From NCBI GenBank assembly GCA_965214375.1, contig OZ243947.1, forward strand, positions 62,001 through 126,000: 64,000 nucleotides of DNA, read 5' to 3'. Made by a program: the position numbers and the translations under genes. Origin of the DNA: Endobugula sp965214375. GTDB taxonomy: Bacteria; Pseudomonadota; Gammaproteobacteria; Pseudomonadales; Cellvibrionaceae. Shown one piece after another: positions 8,714 through 16,944 of this stretch; position 1 is the first letter of the stretch; every line of letters starts with the position of its first letter. The notes below the pieces were generated by a model. It ran no database searches, had not been told where the DNA came from, and saw only the letters and a list, made by a program, of their open reading frames with translations.

Positions 8714-10164
8714 GTACATTAACCCCAATCATTACCAGTGCAGGATTAAACGCAGTGTTTAATGCGCAAGGTAATGGTCTTGAGGCTGAAATTACCGAAA
8801 TGGCATTGGGTGATGTGGCATGGAATCCTGATAACACAGCGACTCAATTACAAAATGAGGTGGCCCGTATTAATGTAACGGGTGAGAGATTGGGTGATCA
8901 TCAAATACACGTTACTGGTGTTGATGAGGGTGTGCAAGAGTATTGGGTGCGTGAGATCGGTTTTTATCTCGCAGATGGTACGCTCTTGGCAATTTGGAGT
9001 GTAGAAAATCAATCGCTGGCTTACAAGTCGGCGGGTGTTGATTTACTTTTGTCTATTGATTTGGTGTTGTCTGCATTACCTGCGAATAGTGTCACCGTTG
9101 ATGGTACGGGTGGTTTTAGTCTTCCAGCAGCAACAGAAGCGAAACGCGGAATTGTTCGGCTGGGTAATGCCGCAGAAGTTGCTGCGGGTTTGTTGGATGA
9201 TGTTGCGGTGTCCCCAAAACATTTAAAGGCTGCTATTGATGCGATTATTGCTGGTGCTCCTGGTGCATTAGACACATTAAACGAAATTGCTGCCAAGCTA
9301 GGTGAAAATGATAATGAGCTTGATATTTTATTGGCTGCTATTAATGAGCGATTAACTCAATTGCAGGCTGATGGCAGATATGTTTTGCAATCTGATTTTG
9401 TTGGCGGCCAATGTGTTCTAGTTAAAGATGGTTCTAATTTGGTTTTAAAGCCTTTTAATGGTAATAAAATTATTATTGATGGCAAGATAGAAGTCATACT
9501 GGATGTCGGAGTAAGTGCTTCGCCTTTGGGGCTTGTCGCTAATAACACGTATTACATTTATGCCAGAATGAATGCTGGCGTTATGGCTTTAGATTTTGCT
9601 GATGCCAGCACAACAACGCATTCATCTCAAGCGGGAACAGGAATAGAAATAAAAACGGGCGACCCTACAAGAACGCTTGTTGGTATTGCTAGAACTGATT
9701 CTGGAATTGCGTGGCAAGATTCGGCAGACAAACGATTTGTTAGAAGCTGGTTTAATAGGCAATCGGTGTCATTAAATATGGTTTTTAACTCTACAGTAAA
9801 TATTCACTCCACAGTTTTAGTCGAACTAAGGTCGAGTGAAAGATTAGAGTTTGTTTGCTGGGAAGGTGAGCTGGTAGAGTTTAGCACTTCTGGAACTATG
9901 ATAAATAGCCATTCAGGTACGGAAGCGATAGTGGTTAATATTGGTATTGATGGAGTAACACCTTATTCGGCTGGTAGTGGGCATAGAAATCAAAGCGGAT
10001 TCGTATATTCGTCTGCGGCATGTACAATGAGTAAAAACTTATCAGAAGGCTATCATTACGCCACAGCGTTGGGAGCTGTAACCAATGGTGGAACAGGTAA
10101 TTTTTACGGCAACAATAATACAAATGATTATTTAGGCTTCGGTATGTCTGGGAGTGTAGGCTAA
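8710..10164 (+). CDS. Phage tail fibre protein (gpH-like N-terminus)
   Basis: A 484-residue protein. The first ~150 residues match the conserved P2 gpH/DUF3751 attachment domain: LTPIITSAGLNAVFNAQGNG, then IHVTGVDEGVQEYWVREIGFYLADGTLLAIW and TVDGTGGFSLPAATEAKRGIVRLG. This is followed by the phage-fibre segment ALDTLNEIAAKLGENDNELDILLAAI. The rest (about 230-484) is Ser/Thr/Asn/Gly rich and would be the host-recognition tip; this part diverges fastest between phages. No typical tail-collar motif is seen at the end. Translationally coupled to gene I and to the next gene. Confidence 0.8.
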   Translation: MSTLTPIITSAGLNAVFNAQGNGLEAEITEMALGDVAWNPDNTATQLQNEVARINVTGERLGDHQIHVTGVDEGVQEYWVREIGFYLADGTLLAIWSVENQSLAYKSAGVDLLLSIDLVLSALPANSVTVDGTGGFSLPAATEAKRGIVRLGNAAEVAAGLLDDVAVSPKHLKAAIDAIIAGAPGALDTLNEIAAKLGENDNELDILLAAINERLTQLQADGRYVLQSDFVGGQCVLVKDGSNLVLKPFNGNKIIIDGKIEVILDVGVSASPLGLVANNTYYIYARMNAGVMALDFADASTTTHSSQAGTGIEIKTGDPTRTLVGIARTDSGIAWQDSADKRFVRSWFNRQSVSLNMVFNSTVNIHSTVLVELRSSERLEFVCWEGELVEFSTSGTMINSHSGTEAIVVNIGIDGVTPYSAGSGHRNQSGFVYSSAACTMSKNLSEGYHYATALGAVTNGGTGNFYGNNNTNDYLGFGMSGSVG

Positions 10165-10739
10165 TGATAAAAATTTGCTTAGAAATATTTAATCAAGAGT
10201 TAAAGGCGGCAGGACTACTAGGTTTACCTTTTTCATATAGCGAAGATGGTATTTTTACTTTTGATGATTCTATTTCAGAAGAAGATAAGAATGCAGTTCT
10301 ATCCATTTACGATGCGCATGATTATTATGCTGCAAATTTTAAAAAGCTAAAATCTGAGGCTATTGATTCTGTAAAAAAGTTTGCTTCTAAGTCTCGTCAA
10401 AAAATTGCAGGATACGCTGATCAGTATAAGCTTGCTGGTTGGGCAACAAAAGCTGAGGCGGCTCGCCGTGTATTGTCTGGTTCTGCTACTGCTGGTGAAG
10501 TCGCTGCGATCCAGATTGAATCTGATAAGCGGGGTGAGAGTGAGTCCGTTGAATCTCTTGCTCAAAAAATTGTTGATAAAGCAAATCAATTGCAACAAGC
10601 AAATGGCATTATCGAGGGTATGGAGTCAGCCGCCATAGCTGCTATTGAGTCAAAGCAAAAAAAATCAACATTAAACGAGTTAATGAAAACATTGTTGATT
10701 GATGCCGAAGCTGAATTGCAGGTATTGCTATCTCAGTAA
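10164..10739 (+). CDS. Putative fibre-associated / fibre assembly protein
   Basis: A 191-residue, helix-rich protein starting where the fibre gene ends (TAATGA). The position directly after the fibre gene is where tail-fibre assembly chaperones sit. The N-terminal ~50 residues are an acidic alpha/beta segment and residues ~55-190 are long helices (KKFASKSRQKIAGYADQYKL; VESLAQKIVDKANQLQQANG) with Ala/Glu/Lys content suggesting a coiled-coil. I do not recognise a named family; it is not a typical Tfa/gpG protein. Chaperone or fibre-network function is inference from context. Confidence 0.4.
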   Translation: MIKICLEIFNQELKAAGLLGLPFSYSEDGIFTFDDSISEEDKNAVLSIYDAHDYYAANFKKLKSEAIDSVKKFASKSRQKIAGYADQYKLAGWATKAEAARRVLSGSATAGEVAAIQIESDKRGESESVESLAQKIVDKANQLQQANGIIEGMESAAIAAIESKQKKSTLNELMKTLLIDAEAELQVLLSQ

Positions 10740-10762
10740 CTAAGTGTATAAGGGGTTGAATA

Positions 10763-11224
10763 ATGTCTAGTGGTCTTAGTTTTTTGCCGGCAGAAGGTTA
10801 TTTTAAGTCTGCCAGAGTTCGTCTTAATAAAGATTTTGTAATTCAAGGTCGGCTTGTTCCCAAAGGTTTTGTGAGTGATGGCGCAAGCATTCCGCGTTGG
10901 TTGCCGTTGCTGGGTTTAATCTTTTTGTTATTGGCTGATATGGTGAGTGGTTGGTTTTATTTCCCCGCTGTTATCTTTCTGCTGTCGTTAGTTTTTTTTG
11001 CTCGCTGGGGTATTGCTTTTTGGGCGTCTATTCTTCATGACTATGAGTTGGAGAGGGATGTTGATGATTGGTGGCGCGCTGGAATTTTATTTTATAAGCA
11101 GCTCAAAGAAGATGGGATGTGGGTTGTTGTTGCAGAAGGTGCGTTTTTGTTAATGAGCTTTTGGCAGCTTTGTGCTGCGATACAGCGTGCATTAATCAAA
11201 AAATGTTTTTCTGGTTCTGGCTGA
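10763..11224 (+). CDS. DUF1353 family protein with an inserted transmembrane hairpin
   Basis: A 153-residue protein. The DUF1353 signature is split: FVIQGRLVPKGFVSDGASIPRW at the N-terminal side and FWASILHDYELER after it, with acidic/aromatic follow-up DVDDWWRAGILFYKQL. Between the halves (residues ~50-88) are two strongly hydrophobic segments (LPLLGLIFLLLADMV and FYFPAVIFLLSLVFF), and a third lies near the C-terminus (WVVVAEGAFLLMSFWQLCA). The usual family is soluble, so this is an unusual membrane-inserted version. It stands where P2-like phages vary. A role in lysis or exclusion is possible but unproven. Confidence 0.65.
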   Translation: MSSGLSFLPAEGYFKSARVRLNKDFVIQGRLVPKGFVSDGASIPRWLPLLGLIFLLLADMVSGWFYFPAVIFLLSLVFFARWGIAFWASILHDYELERDVDDWWRAGILFYKQLKEDGMWVVVAEGAFLLMSFWQLCAAIQRALIKKCFSGSG

Positions 11225-11247
11225 TTGTAAATAAATTTTTATTAAGT

Positions 11248-11271
11248 GCCTCGATTCGTCGGGGCTTTTTT
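11248..11271 (+). terminator. Rho-independent terminator after the DUF1353 gene
   Basis: A 7-bp stem (GCCTCGA / TCGGGGC, one G-T pair) closed by a TTCG tetraloop and followed by six T. It separates the baseplate/fibre unit from the sheath unit. Confidence 0.8.
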
Positions 11272-11301
11272 ATGTCTGGCGTTTATTAACGGGGGTAATC
11301 C

Positions 11302-11489
11302 GTGAAAAAAAATACAAGGTGCTAGTCGGCTTCAAGTGGCGGGGTAAATGGTTAGAGCCTTCTGATGATAAGGATGACTCGGAAGGCAATACCATTGAAC
11401 TGCTGGATTGTGAGGCTGGAACGCTGTTGCGTGCAGGAAAGATTGAATTGGTTCCTGTTGAGAATAAACCAAAAAAGGGGGATAAGTAA
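11302..11489 (+). pseudogene. Small phage protein before the sheath gene, start and body out of frame at an A8 tract
   Basis: From 11313 an open frame reads YKVLVGFKWRGKWLEPSDD ... LLRAGKIELVPVENKPKKGDK and stops at TAA 11487-11489, overlapping the sheath ATG. This looks like the short 'KVL..F...GKWLEPGD' protein common just upstream of tail sheath genes. The only start with a ribosome-binding site (GGGGG at 11291, GTG at 11302) is in another frame because the run of A at 11305-11312 has eight bases. Nine A would join them. The gene is therefore a 1-nt frameshift, a sequencing under-call, or expressed by slippage on the A tract. Confidence 0.6.
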
Positions 11490-12655
11490 TGCCGTTAAAT
11501 GATGCGTATGAGCATAATGGTATCTCAATTATCACCAGTGAGCCGCCACCACCAATGGGGCCGCCTGGTGAGAATGTTGTAGGCTGGGTTGTCGTTGCGC
11601 CTGATAAAGATGCTTCGATTGAATTTAATGTGCCGTTTCGTGTAGCGAATCAAGTGGATGCGCAATTGCTGGATGCTACTGGTGATGAGCGTGGTACTGG
11701 CTGGCACGCTGCTAGCGAAGTGCAAAAAAAGGCATCTGTAGCACAGTATTTTATTGTGGTGCCAGAGGGTGTAGATGATGCTGAAACTACGGCCAATATC
11801 ATTGGTGGTATTGATCCAACAACCGGCCGGCGTACTGGTATTGCTGCTCTTAATGAGTGTGCAGAGCGCCCTACCTTAATTGGCGCGCCTGGGTTCTCTC
11901 ATCAAAAGGCAGTAATTGATGCTTTGGCAGTTATGGCTAAGCGGTTGATGTGTCGTGTTGTTGCTGATGGCTCCGGTACAAATACACAGGCAGCGCTGGA
12001 TTTATCGCTTTCTTTGGGTGGTGCTGATACAGGGCATGAGCGTGTTTATATTGTCGATAACCGACCTGCAATTTATAGTCGCAAAGCCAAGGATAATATA
12101 TATGTAGCGCCTTCTATTATTGCTATGGGCTGCTTTGCGGCGGTGAAGCAGTGGGAGTCTCCGGGCAACCAAGGTGTGTTAATTCAGGATGTTGATCGAA
12201 TTGTTGATTATAACATTCTGGATAAGGCTACTGAGGGTGACTTACTGAATAAGCATGGTATCAGCTACTTTGCGCGTACCAGTATGGGTGGGTTTAGTTT
12301 GCTGGGTAACCGCACGGTAACGGGTAAGTTTGTCTCTTTTGTGGGTTTGGCAGACACAATTGCTCGCAAGTTGGAGGCGGCCAGCCAGCGTGCTATGGCT
12401 AAAAATCTCACGGCCTCATTTTTTGGTCAGGAGGTTAGAAAGGTTGATCTCTTTATGCAGGATTTGGTAGCGGCTGAGGTTATACCTGGAGGGAGAGTGT
12501 ATTTGCATCCAACGCTAAACACAGTTGAGCGCTACAAAAATGGTAGTTCATATATTGTTGTTGAATATGGACGTTATAGCCCTAACGAACACATGATATT
12601 TCATCTTAATGCAGTTGATAGTATCGTCGAAGAATTTATTGAGGAGGTGCTGTAA
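11489..12655 (+). CDS. Tail sheath protein FI
   Basis: A 388-residue contractile sheath protein. Sheath subunits wrap the tail tube and shorten on infection. The protein carries the P2 FI-type blocks: an N-terminal VVGWVVVAPDKDASIEFNVPF, a central block with AALNECAERPTLIGAPGFSH, and the conserved C-terminal core YIVDNRPAIYSRKAKDN ... GISYFARTSMGGFSLLGNRT. The end IFHLNAVDSIVEEFIEEVL is the usual FI C-terminus that links neighbours. Its stop overlaps the tube gene start (TAATG). Confidence 0.93.
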   Translation: MPLNDAYEHNGISIITSEPPPPMGPPGENVVGWVVVAPDKDASIEFNVPFRVANQVDAQLLDATGDERGTGWHAASEVQKKASVAQYFIVVPEGVDDAETTANIIGGIDPTTGRRTGIAALNECAERPTLIGAPGFSHQKAVIDALAVMAKRLMCRVVADGSGTNTQAALDLSLSLGGADTGHERVYIVDNRPAIYSRKAKDNIYVAPSIIAMGCFAAVKQWESPGNQGVLIQDVDRIVDYNILDKATEGDLLNKHGISYFARTSMGGFSLLGNRTVTGKFVSFVGLADTIARKLEAASQRAMAKNLTASFFGQEVRKVDLFMQDLVAAEVIPGGRVYLHPTLNTVERYKNGSSYIVVEYGRYSPNEHMIFHLNAVDSIVEEFIEEVL

Positions 12656-13161
12656 TGTCTGAGCAAAGATCAAGAATGCTTCTTGATGGAAACTTAAATA
12701 GTAATCCATTGTTGTATGGTGTTGATGAGTTCACACCGCCTCATGTTGAGTTGGTCACGGAAGAGGCTCGTGGCGGTAAGTTTGTGCCAGAAGATATTAT
12801 TGTTGGTTTAAGCAAGCTTGAATGCGAGATTAAAATTCCTGGTTTAAGTCGTTCTCTACGGAAAAGCTATGGTGCTTCAGTGCGCAGTAATATTGAGCTT
12901 GATGTGAAGTCATCCGAAATGGATGCTGAGGGTAATGATTTTGCCATTGCGGAAGAGTTGACAGGTAAGATTGTTAGTATCAAGGATGATCCTGCTAAGA
13001 TGGGTTCTAAGCCAATGGCTACAATTAAGATGACATTGGTGGCTTATAAGAGAACAGAGAATGGTGAAATTTGTTATGACATTAACACCAAAACTCAAAA
13101 AGTTGATTTGGGTGATGGCGATATTATGGAAGCGCATCGACGCAACGTGGGTCGTCCTTAA
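12655..13161 (+). CDS. Major tail tube protein FII
   Basis: A 168-residue protein downstream of the sheath. FII subunits stack as hexamers to form the inner tail tube. The pattern VTEEARGGKFVPEDIIVGLSKLECEIKIPGLSRSL followed by RSNIELDVKSSEMDAEGN and MATIKMTLVAYKRTENGE matches the P2 FII family (172 residues in P2), in which an alpha-helix is flanked by two beta sheets. No damage. A weak terminator follows at 13191-13225. Confidence 0.9.
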   Translation: MSEQRSRMLLDGNLNSNPLLYGVDEFTPPHVELVTEEARGGKFVPEDIIVGLSKLECEIKIPGLSRSLRKSYGASVRSNIELDVKSSEMDAEGNDFAIAEELTGKIVSIKDDPAKMGSKPMATIKMTLVAYKRTENGEICYDINTKTQKVDLGDGDIMEAHRRNVGRP

Positions 13162-13190
13162 TTAATAGATTTTAACTTTTTGTTGAATGT

Positions 13191-13225
13191 AAAGGCTGCT
13201 GGCTAATGGCTGGCGGCCTTTTTTA
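13191..13225 (+). terminator. Terminator-like hairpin after the tube gene
   Basis: AAGGCTGCTGGC can pair with GCTGGCGGCCTT through several G-T pairs around a TAATG loop and is followed by a run of T. It may lower read-through from sheath/tube into gene E. Confidence 0.55.
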
Positions 13226-13239
13226 TTTTGGAGAATATA

Positions 13240-13845
13240 ATGACTGGTGAAATTGTTTTTCAGCCTGAAACGGTAAGTTTGTATCGTCCAGTTAAAGGCG
13301 ATGATGGAAAAGATATTTTGTCACTAACGATTGATTTAATTAGCCATGATCAGCATTCAGAAATTATGGGAAAAAATTTGTCTGAACCTGAATCTTTCAA
13401 GGCGCTTGTAATGTTGTCTTGTGGTTTATCAGATGCTGAGGCTGGTCAGATTAAAGGGCCTGATTTTAATACTTTAAAATTAAGGCTGTCTGATATTGTT
13501 GCAAAGGGTAGTGATCTTCACTTTAAAAAAATGGGTATTGATTTTGATCCTGATTGTCCGTTTTTGTTGCAGTCGATCACTGGTGATGATGGGAAGGTAA
13601 TAGATAGGGTTGATATTGATTTGCCTTCGGTAGATACAATTATCTTGATGTCGAAATTTGGCACAGCGGAAGAACGGACTCTTTTTATTAATAAGAAGTG
13701 CACGGGGCTTTCTCAGGGTGAGCTTGGTCGCATGTCAATTACTGACTGGAACTACACGCAGAGTAGGCTCAACGATTTTTTAAACGAAACGGCGGACTTC
13801 TTTCAAAGCGGGACGTCGATACCCTCACAGACATCATCCCCTTAG
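13240..13845 (+). CDS. Tail assembly protein E (unshifted product)
   Basis: A 201-residue protein starting at ATG 13240, seven bases after a GGAG at 13230-13233; an upstream TTG in the track frame lacks such support. Gene E of P2-like phages is a tail-assembly chaperone that works with tape measure. The fold is an N-terminal beta domain (FQPETVSLYRPVKGDDGKD), a helix set with MGKNLSEPESFKALVMLSCGLSD, and a second domain with similar layout. It is much longer than P2 gpE (91) because the head is duplicated or fused: an FIGHT-like and a second domain appear in tandem. A -1 frameshift site lies near the 3' end. Confidence 0.65.
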   Translation: MTGEIVFQPETVSLYRPVKGDDGKDILSLTIDLISHDQHSEIMGKNLSEPESFKALVMLSCGLSDAEAGQIKGPDFNTLKLRLSDIVAKGSDLHFKKMGIDFDPDCPFLLQSITGDDGKVIDRVDIDLPSVDTIILMSKFGTAEERTLFINKKCTGLSQGELGRMSITDWNYTQSRLNDFLNETADFFQSGTSIPSQTSSP

Positions 13846-13940
13846 TTTATAACGCCTCCGAATCTGAAATACTGTCTTGGTCTGCTGATAAAGCGATCAG
13901 GCGCTATGAGTTAGCTGTTAAGCGATTAAAGCAAGAATAA
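13240..13940 (+). CDS. Tail assembly chaperone E+E' produced by -1 frameshift
   Basis: A -1 shift at 13776-13785 changes the end of E and continues in frame to TAA 13938-13940. The added part reads RNGGLLSKRDVDTLTDIIPL then VYNASESEILSWSADKAIRRYE and ends VKRLKQE, a helical tail ending only four bases before the tape measure start. P2 makes E+E' in the same way, and the two-product arrangement before the tape measure gene is a hallmark of long-tailed phages. The -1 tail has no independent start, which supports frameshifting rather than a separate gene. Confidence 0.7.
13776..13785 (+). promoter_or_regulatory. Programmed -1 frameshift site (TTTTTTAAAC)
   Basis: In the zero frame the codons are GAT-TTT-TTA-AAC, giving overlapping slippery heptamers T-TTT-TTA and T-TTA-AAC. 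Both are well-established -1 slip sites. The -1 frame is open from here to 13940. A GC-richer stretch downstream (13786-13830) could form a stimulatory structure; I did not fold it. Confidence 0.75.
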
Positions 13941-13944
13941 TATT

Positions 13945-16359
13945 ATGACTGATGCAAAGTACAGTATTGCTATTGAGGCGGTTAATAAATTTACTGCGCC
14001 TTTTCGATCTTATGAAAAGGCGAATAATAAACTGACTGCTCAGCTTAAAGGGCAGCAGGCAGAATTGCGTAACTTAAAAAATGCGCAGCGTGATCTATCT
14101 GGTTTTGACCGCTTAAAGCGTAAGGCTGCTGAGGCAGAGTTGGCGTTAAGTGGCGCTAAGCTGGAGCAGCAAGAATTAGCCGCACAAATGAAAGCGGCTG
14201 AGAATCCCTCCAAACGGCTTTCTAATGCTTACGAGAAAGCCAAACTCAAAACGGCTCAGCTTAGTGCTGAGTATCAACGGCAAACTAATCGTTTGCAGTC
14301 TGTAGAAAAACGCCTTGAATCTGCCGGTCTTGATGCTAATAAATTTGCTGCGAGTCAGGCAAAGCTTGAGCGTTCAACTGAAAAAGCTAATGCCGCATTA
14401 ACAGCGCAGCGTGCCAGGTTAAAATCATTAGGTGATGCTCAAGCCAAGGTGCAGGCTAATCGTGCCGCGCGATCAGAATTGCGTGGGCAGGTGTTAGAAA
14501 CTGCTGCTATTGGTTATATCGCAGCGCAGCCTATTCGTGCAGCTATCAACTATGAATCATCAATGGCTGATGTTAAAAAAGTTGTTGATTTTGATAGTGA
14601 TGCAGAAGCCCAGAAAATGGGTAGAGACATTCTTAAAATGTCTACGCAAATTCCCATTGCGGCAGATGGTATTGCTGATATTGTTTCGGCGGCAGGTCAG
14701 TCTGGGGTTGCTAAGGATGAGTTGCTAGGCTTTGCTGGTTCTGCGGCTAAGATGGCAACAGCATTTGATATTTCTGCGGCTGATGCAGGTAGTACGATGG
14801 CCTCTTGGCGTGCATCAATGGGTTTAACGCAAGAGGAGGCGGTTTCCCTGGCAGATGCTACCAACCACTTGTCTAATAATATTAGTGCAACGGCGGGTGA
14901 TATTTCTGGCGTATTAAAGCGGCAGGGTGCTGTGGCAATGGCTGCTGGGTTTAGTGAAATTCAGGCGGCTTCTTTATCTGCTGCATTGTTGTCAGGTGGT
15001 GCTAGTGAGGAAGTATCTGCAACCGCGCTTAAAAATATCACCGGTGCTTTAACTAAAGGCGATAGCGTTACCTCAAGGCAAGCAGCAGCATTTGAAAAGC
15101 TTGGTTTTGATCCTGCTCAATTATCCAGTGATATGATTGGTAATGCGCCTGATACTCTGATCAGAGTGTTTGAGGCGATGCAGGAAGTGCCAGAGGATGA
15201 AGTGTCTGCGCTGGTATCCAATCTCTTTGGTGAAGAGGTTAAGGGATCTGTGATGCCGTTGCTCAAGAATATGGATAACTTGAAAAAGGCGTTCAATCTT
15301 ACGTCTGATGCTGCAAAGTTTCGCGGTTCAATGGAGGCGGAATATCAGGCTCGATCCGCAACTACCGCGAATAATCTCCAGTTGTTATCAAATAAGTTTA
15401 GCCGTTTAGCTGTTAGTGTGGGTACGTTGTTATTGCCTGCATTAAATGACTTGTTGGGGCCTGTGGCTGCCGGTGCAGACATTTTGGCTACTATGGCCGA
15501 AGAATCTCCCAGAGTGGCAAGGGGTATTTCTCTGGCGGTAGGTGGCTTAGTTGCCTTTAAGGTGGGTGCTCTGGCTGTAAAAATGGCGGGTCTAACGATT
15601 GGGCAGGGTATCAATATGCTGGGGCTTGGTCGTGCCAAGCTGGCGGCAACTACAGCAAGTACGGCCACAAGCGCTAACCTTGCGACTGCGGCTCTCGCTC
15701 GGATGAATGCCATGATGAGAGCAACAGCAGCCGGTGGTATTGGTGGTGTTGCAATGGGTGCGGCGGGTTCCGATGTTAAAGGAGGTAAGGTTGCCAGAGG
15801 CGGTAAAATGGCGGCTTTAAAAAGTCTGGGTGGTAAATTATTTAAGCCGTTAAATATTGCCATGATGGCTCCGCTGGCGATGAGTGCTGTTGCGGCTGGT
15901 GATGCCAAAGAAACTGGAGCGGTTACAGGTAATATTGCTGGTGGCATGGGTGGTGCTATGGCAGGCGCTGCTGCGGGTGCTGCGTTGGGTTCTGTGGTTC
16001 CTATTGTTGGAACGGTAGCGGGTGGTATTGTTGGTTCCATTGTTGGCGGTATGGGAGGCAGTATTGGTGGCGAATGGCTAGGTAGTGAGATTGGTAGTTG
16101 GTTTACTGATGAGGATAAAATCAAGGATCGTTTGCCTTCGCCTGAGTCTGTGCAAAAGCAGATAGCCTCTCAAGATAATCGCAGTGTTGTTTTTAAACCT
16201 ACTATTTCTATTCCTCCATCATCCGGTAATTTAGAGGCAGATAAGCGCATGGTTGATATGGTCTTGCAGCGCCTTAAAAATGATTTTGCGGGTGTGATGG
16301 GTAGTAATGAACTTGGTGTTCGTCTTGATGGTTCTTTGTCTGATGTGGGTGGTGCTTAA
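13945..16359 (+). CDS. Tail tape measure protein T
   Basis: An 804-residue protein after E/E'. Tape measure proteins set tail length and pass into the host at infection. Residues ~25-190 form long coiled-coil helices rich in Ala, Lys, Gln and Glu. The conserved TMP core follows at ~200-430 (YIAAQPIRAAINYESSMADVK, then the ADGIADIVSAAGQSGVAKDELLGFA block and TMASWRASMGLTQEEAVSLADATN). A Gly/Ala-rich hydrophobic membrane-spanning part lies at ~600-720 (MAGAAAGAALGSVVPIVGTV). Length fits a P2-like tail. The stop overlaps gene U. Confidence 0.92.
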   Translation: MTDAKYSIAIEAVNKFTAPFRSYEKANNKLTAQLKGQQAELRNLKNAQRDLSGFDRLKRKAAEAELALSGAKLEQQELAAQMKAAENPSKRLSNAYEKAKLKTAQLSAEYQRQTNRLQSVEKRLESAGLDANKFAASQAKLERSTEKANAALTAQRARLKSLGDAQAKVQANRAARSELRGQVLETAAIGYIAAQPIRAAINYESSMADVKKVVDFDSDAEAQKMGRDILKMSTQIPIAADGIADIVSAAGQSGVAKDELLGFAGSAAKMATAFDISAADAGSTMASWRASMGLTQEEAVSLADATNHLSNNISATAGDISGVLKRQGAVAMAAGFSEIQAASLSAALLSGGASEEVSATALKNITGALTKGDSVTSRQAAAFEKLGFDPAQLSSDMIGNAPDTLIRVFEAMQEVPEDEVSALVSNLFGEEVKGSVMPLLKNMDNLKKAFNLTSDAAKFRGSMEAEYQARSATTANNLQLLSNKFSRLAVSVGTLLLPALNDLLGPVAAGADILATMAEESPRVARGISLAVGGLVAFKVGALAVKMAGLTIGQGINMLGLGRAKLAATTASTATSANLATAALARMNAMMRATAAGGIGGVAMGAAGSDVKGGKVARGGKMAALKSLGGKLFKPLNIAMMAPLAMSAVAAGDAKETGAVTGNIAGGMGGAMAGAAAGAALGSVVPIVGTVAGGIVGSIVGGMGGSIGGEWLGSEIGSWFTDEDKIKDRLPSPESVQKQIASQDNRSVVFKPTISIPPSSGNLEADKRMVDMVLQRLKNDFAGVMGSNELGVRLDGSLSDVGGA

Positions 16360-16748
16360 TGTATCAGCAGTTAGTGTTAGATGATTTTATTTTTAGTGTG
16401 GGCAATGGCACGGCCTATGATCGCCTGGTGCGTAAATCAACTGGCGGCTGGGTTAATATTGATACGCTTAACTCAAAACCTCGGAGCCAGAATACAGGGC
16501 AGCAGCCAGAAACAATCAATTTAACGGTTAAAGTATTTGGTAATGATGGTACGGCTGCTGTTGCTCGTTTGCGTGCAATGCAAAATACAAGAGAGCCAAA
16601 ACTAATAACCAATAGTGCTGGTGAAAATTTGGGTTTTTGGAAAATTATGGAGATCACAGAGACTCAGGAAAATATTATTGATGATGGTTCGGCTTTGTCG
16701 TCAGTCTGTGATTTGTTGCTTGAGGAATTTATTGGTGAAACAAGTTAA
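16359..16748 (+). CDS. Tail protein U (P2 gpU family)
   Basis: A 129-residue protein starting at the tape measure stop (TAATG). gpU-family proteins are small tail proteins next to the tape measure and hub. The start YQQLVLDDFIFSVGNGTAYD and the central QPETINLTVKVFG, with LRAMQNTREPKLITNSAGENLGFW and W-K-I-MEITET, match the family pattern 'lG.F.F.......f..L.......w......g..p......g......i.l.g.......l..lr......p..L..g.G..lG.w.i..i.e'. Overlaps gene X by 14 bases. Confidence 0.85.
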   Translation: MYQQLVLDDFIFSVGNGTAYDRLVRKSTGGWVNIDTLNSKPRSQNTGQQPETINLTVKVFGNDGTAAVARLRAMQNTREPKLITNSAGENLGFWKIMEITETQENIIDDGSALSSVCDLLLEEFIGETS

Positions 16749-16944
16749 AACCAGAGCGGGTGATACTGTGGGTTTGTTGTTACATTATCATTTAGGCCGT
16801 GATGATGATGTGGCAGAGCAAGCGATATTCGATGCTAATCCTGGGTTAGCCTCTTATGGGGCGGTATTGCCTGCGGGTGTTGATGTGGTTATTCCTGATG
16901 TTGATTCTCCGGCAGCACAGAAGGTGGTGCGCTCATGGGATTAG
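16735..16944 (+). CDS. Tail protein X (LysM-like)
   Basis: A 69-residue protein; I choose GTG 16735 (a TTG at 16732 is possible), because the longer in-frame extension only reads inside gene U. gpX of P2 is a LysM-type small tail protein. The signature is RAGDTVGLLLHYHLGRDDDVAEQAIFDANPGLASYGAVLPAGVDVVIPD in pattern: G-D-T-x-D-x-I-x-x-R-Y-x-G and N-P-G-L-A-x-x-G-x-x-L-P-x-G-x-x-I-x-L-P. Overlaps the start of gene D. Confidence 0.85.
   Translation: MKQVKTRAGDTVGLLLHYHLGRDDDVAEQAIFDANPGLASYGAVLPAGVDVVIPDVDSPAAQKVVRSWD

Noticed and set aside
15345..16124. 259-residue minus-strand open frame inside the tape measure gene
   Set aside because: A Pro/Ala-rich shadow of the Gly/Ala-rich tape measure coding sequence, with no ribosome-binding site or homology.
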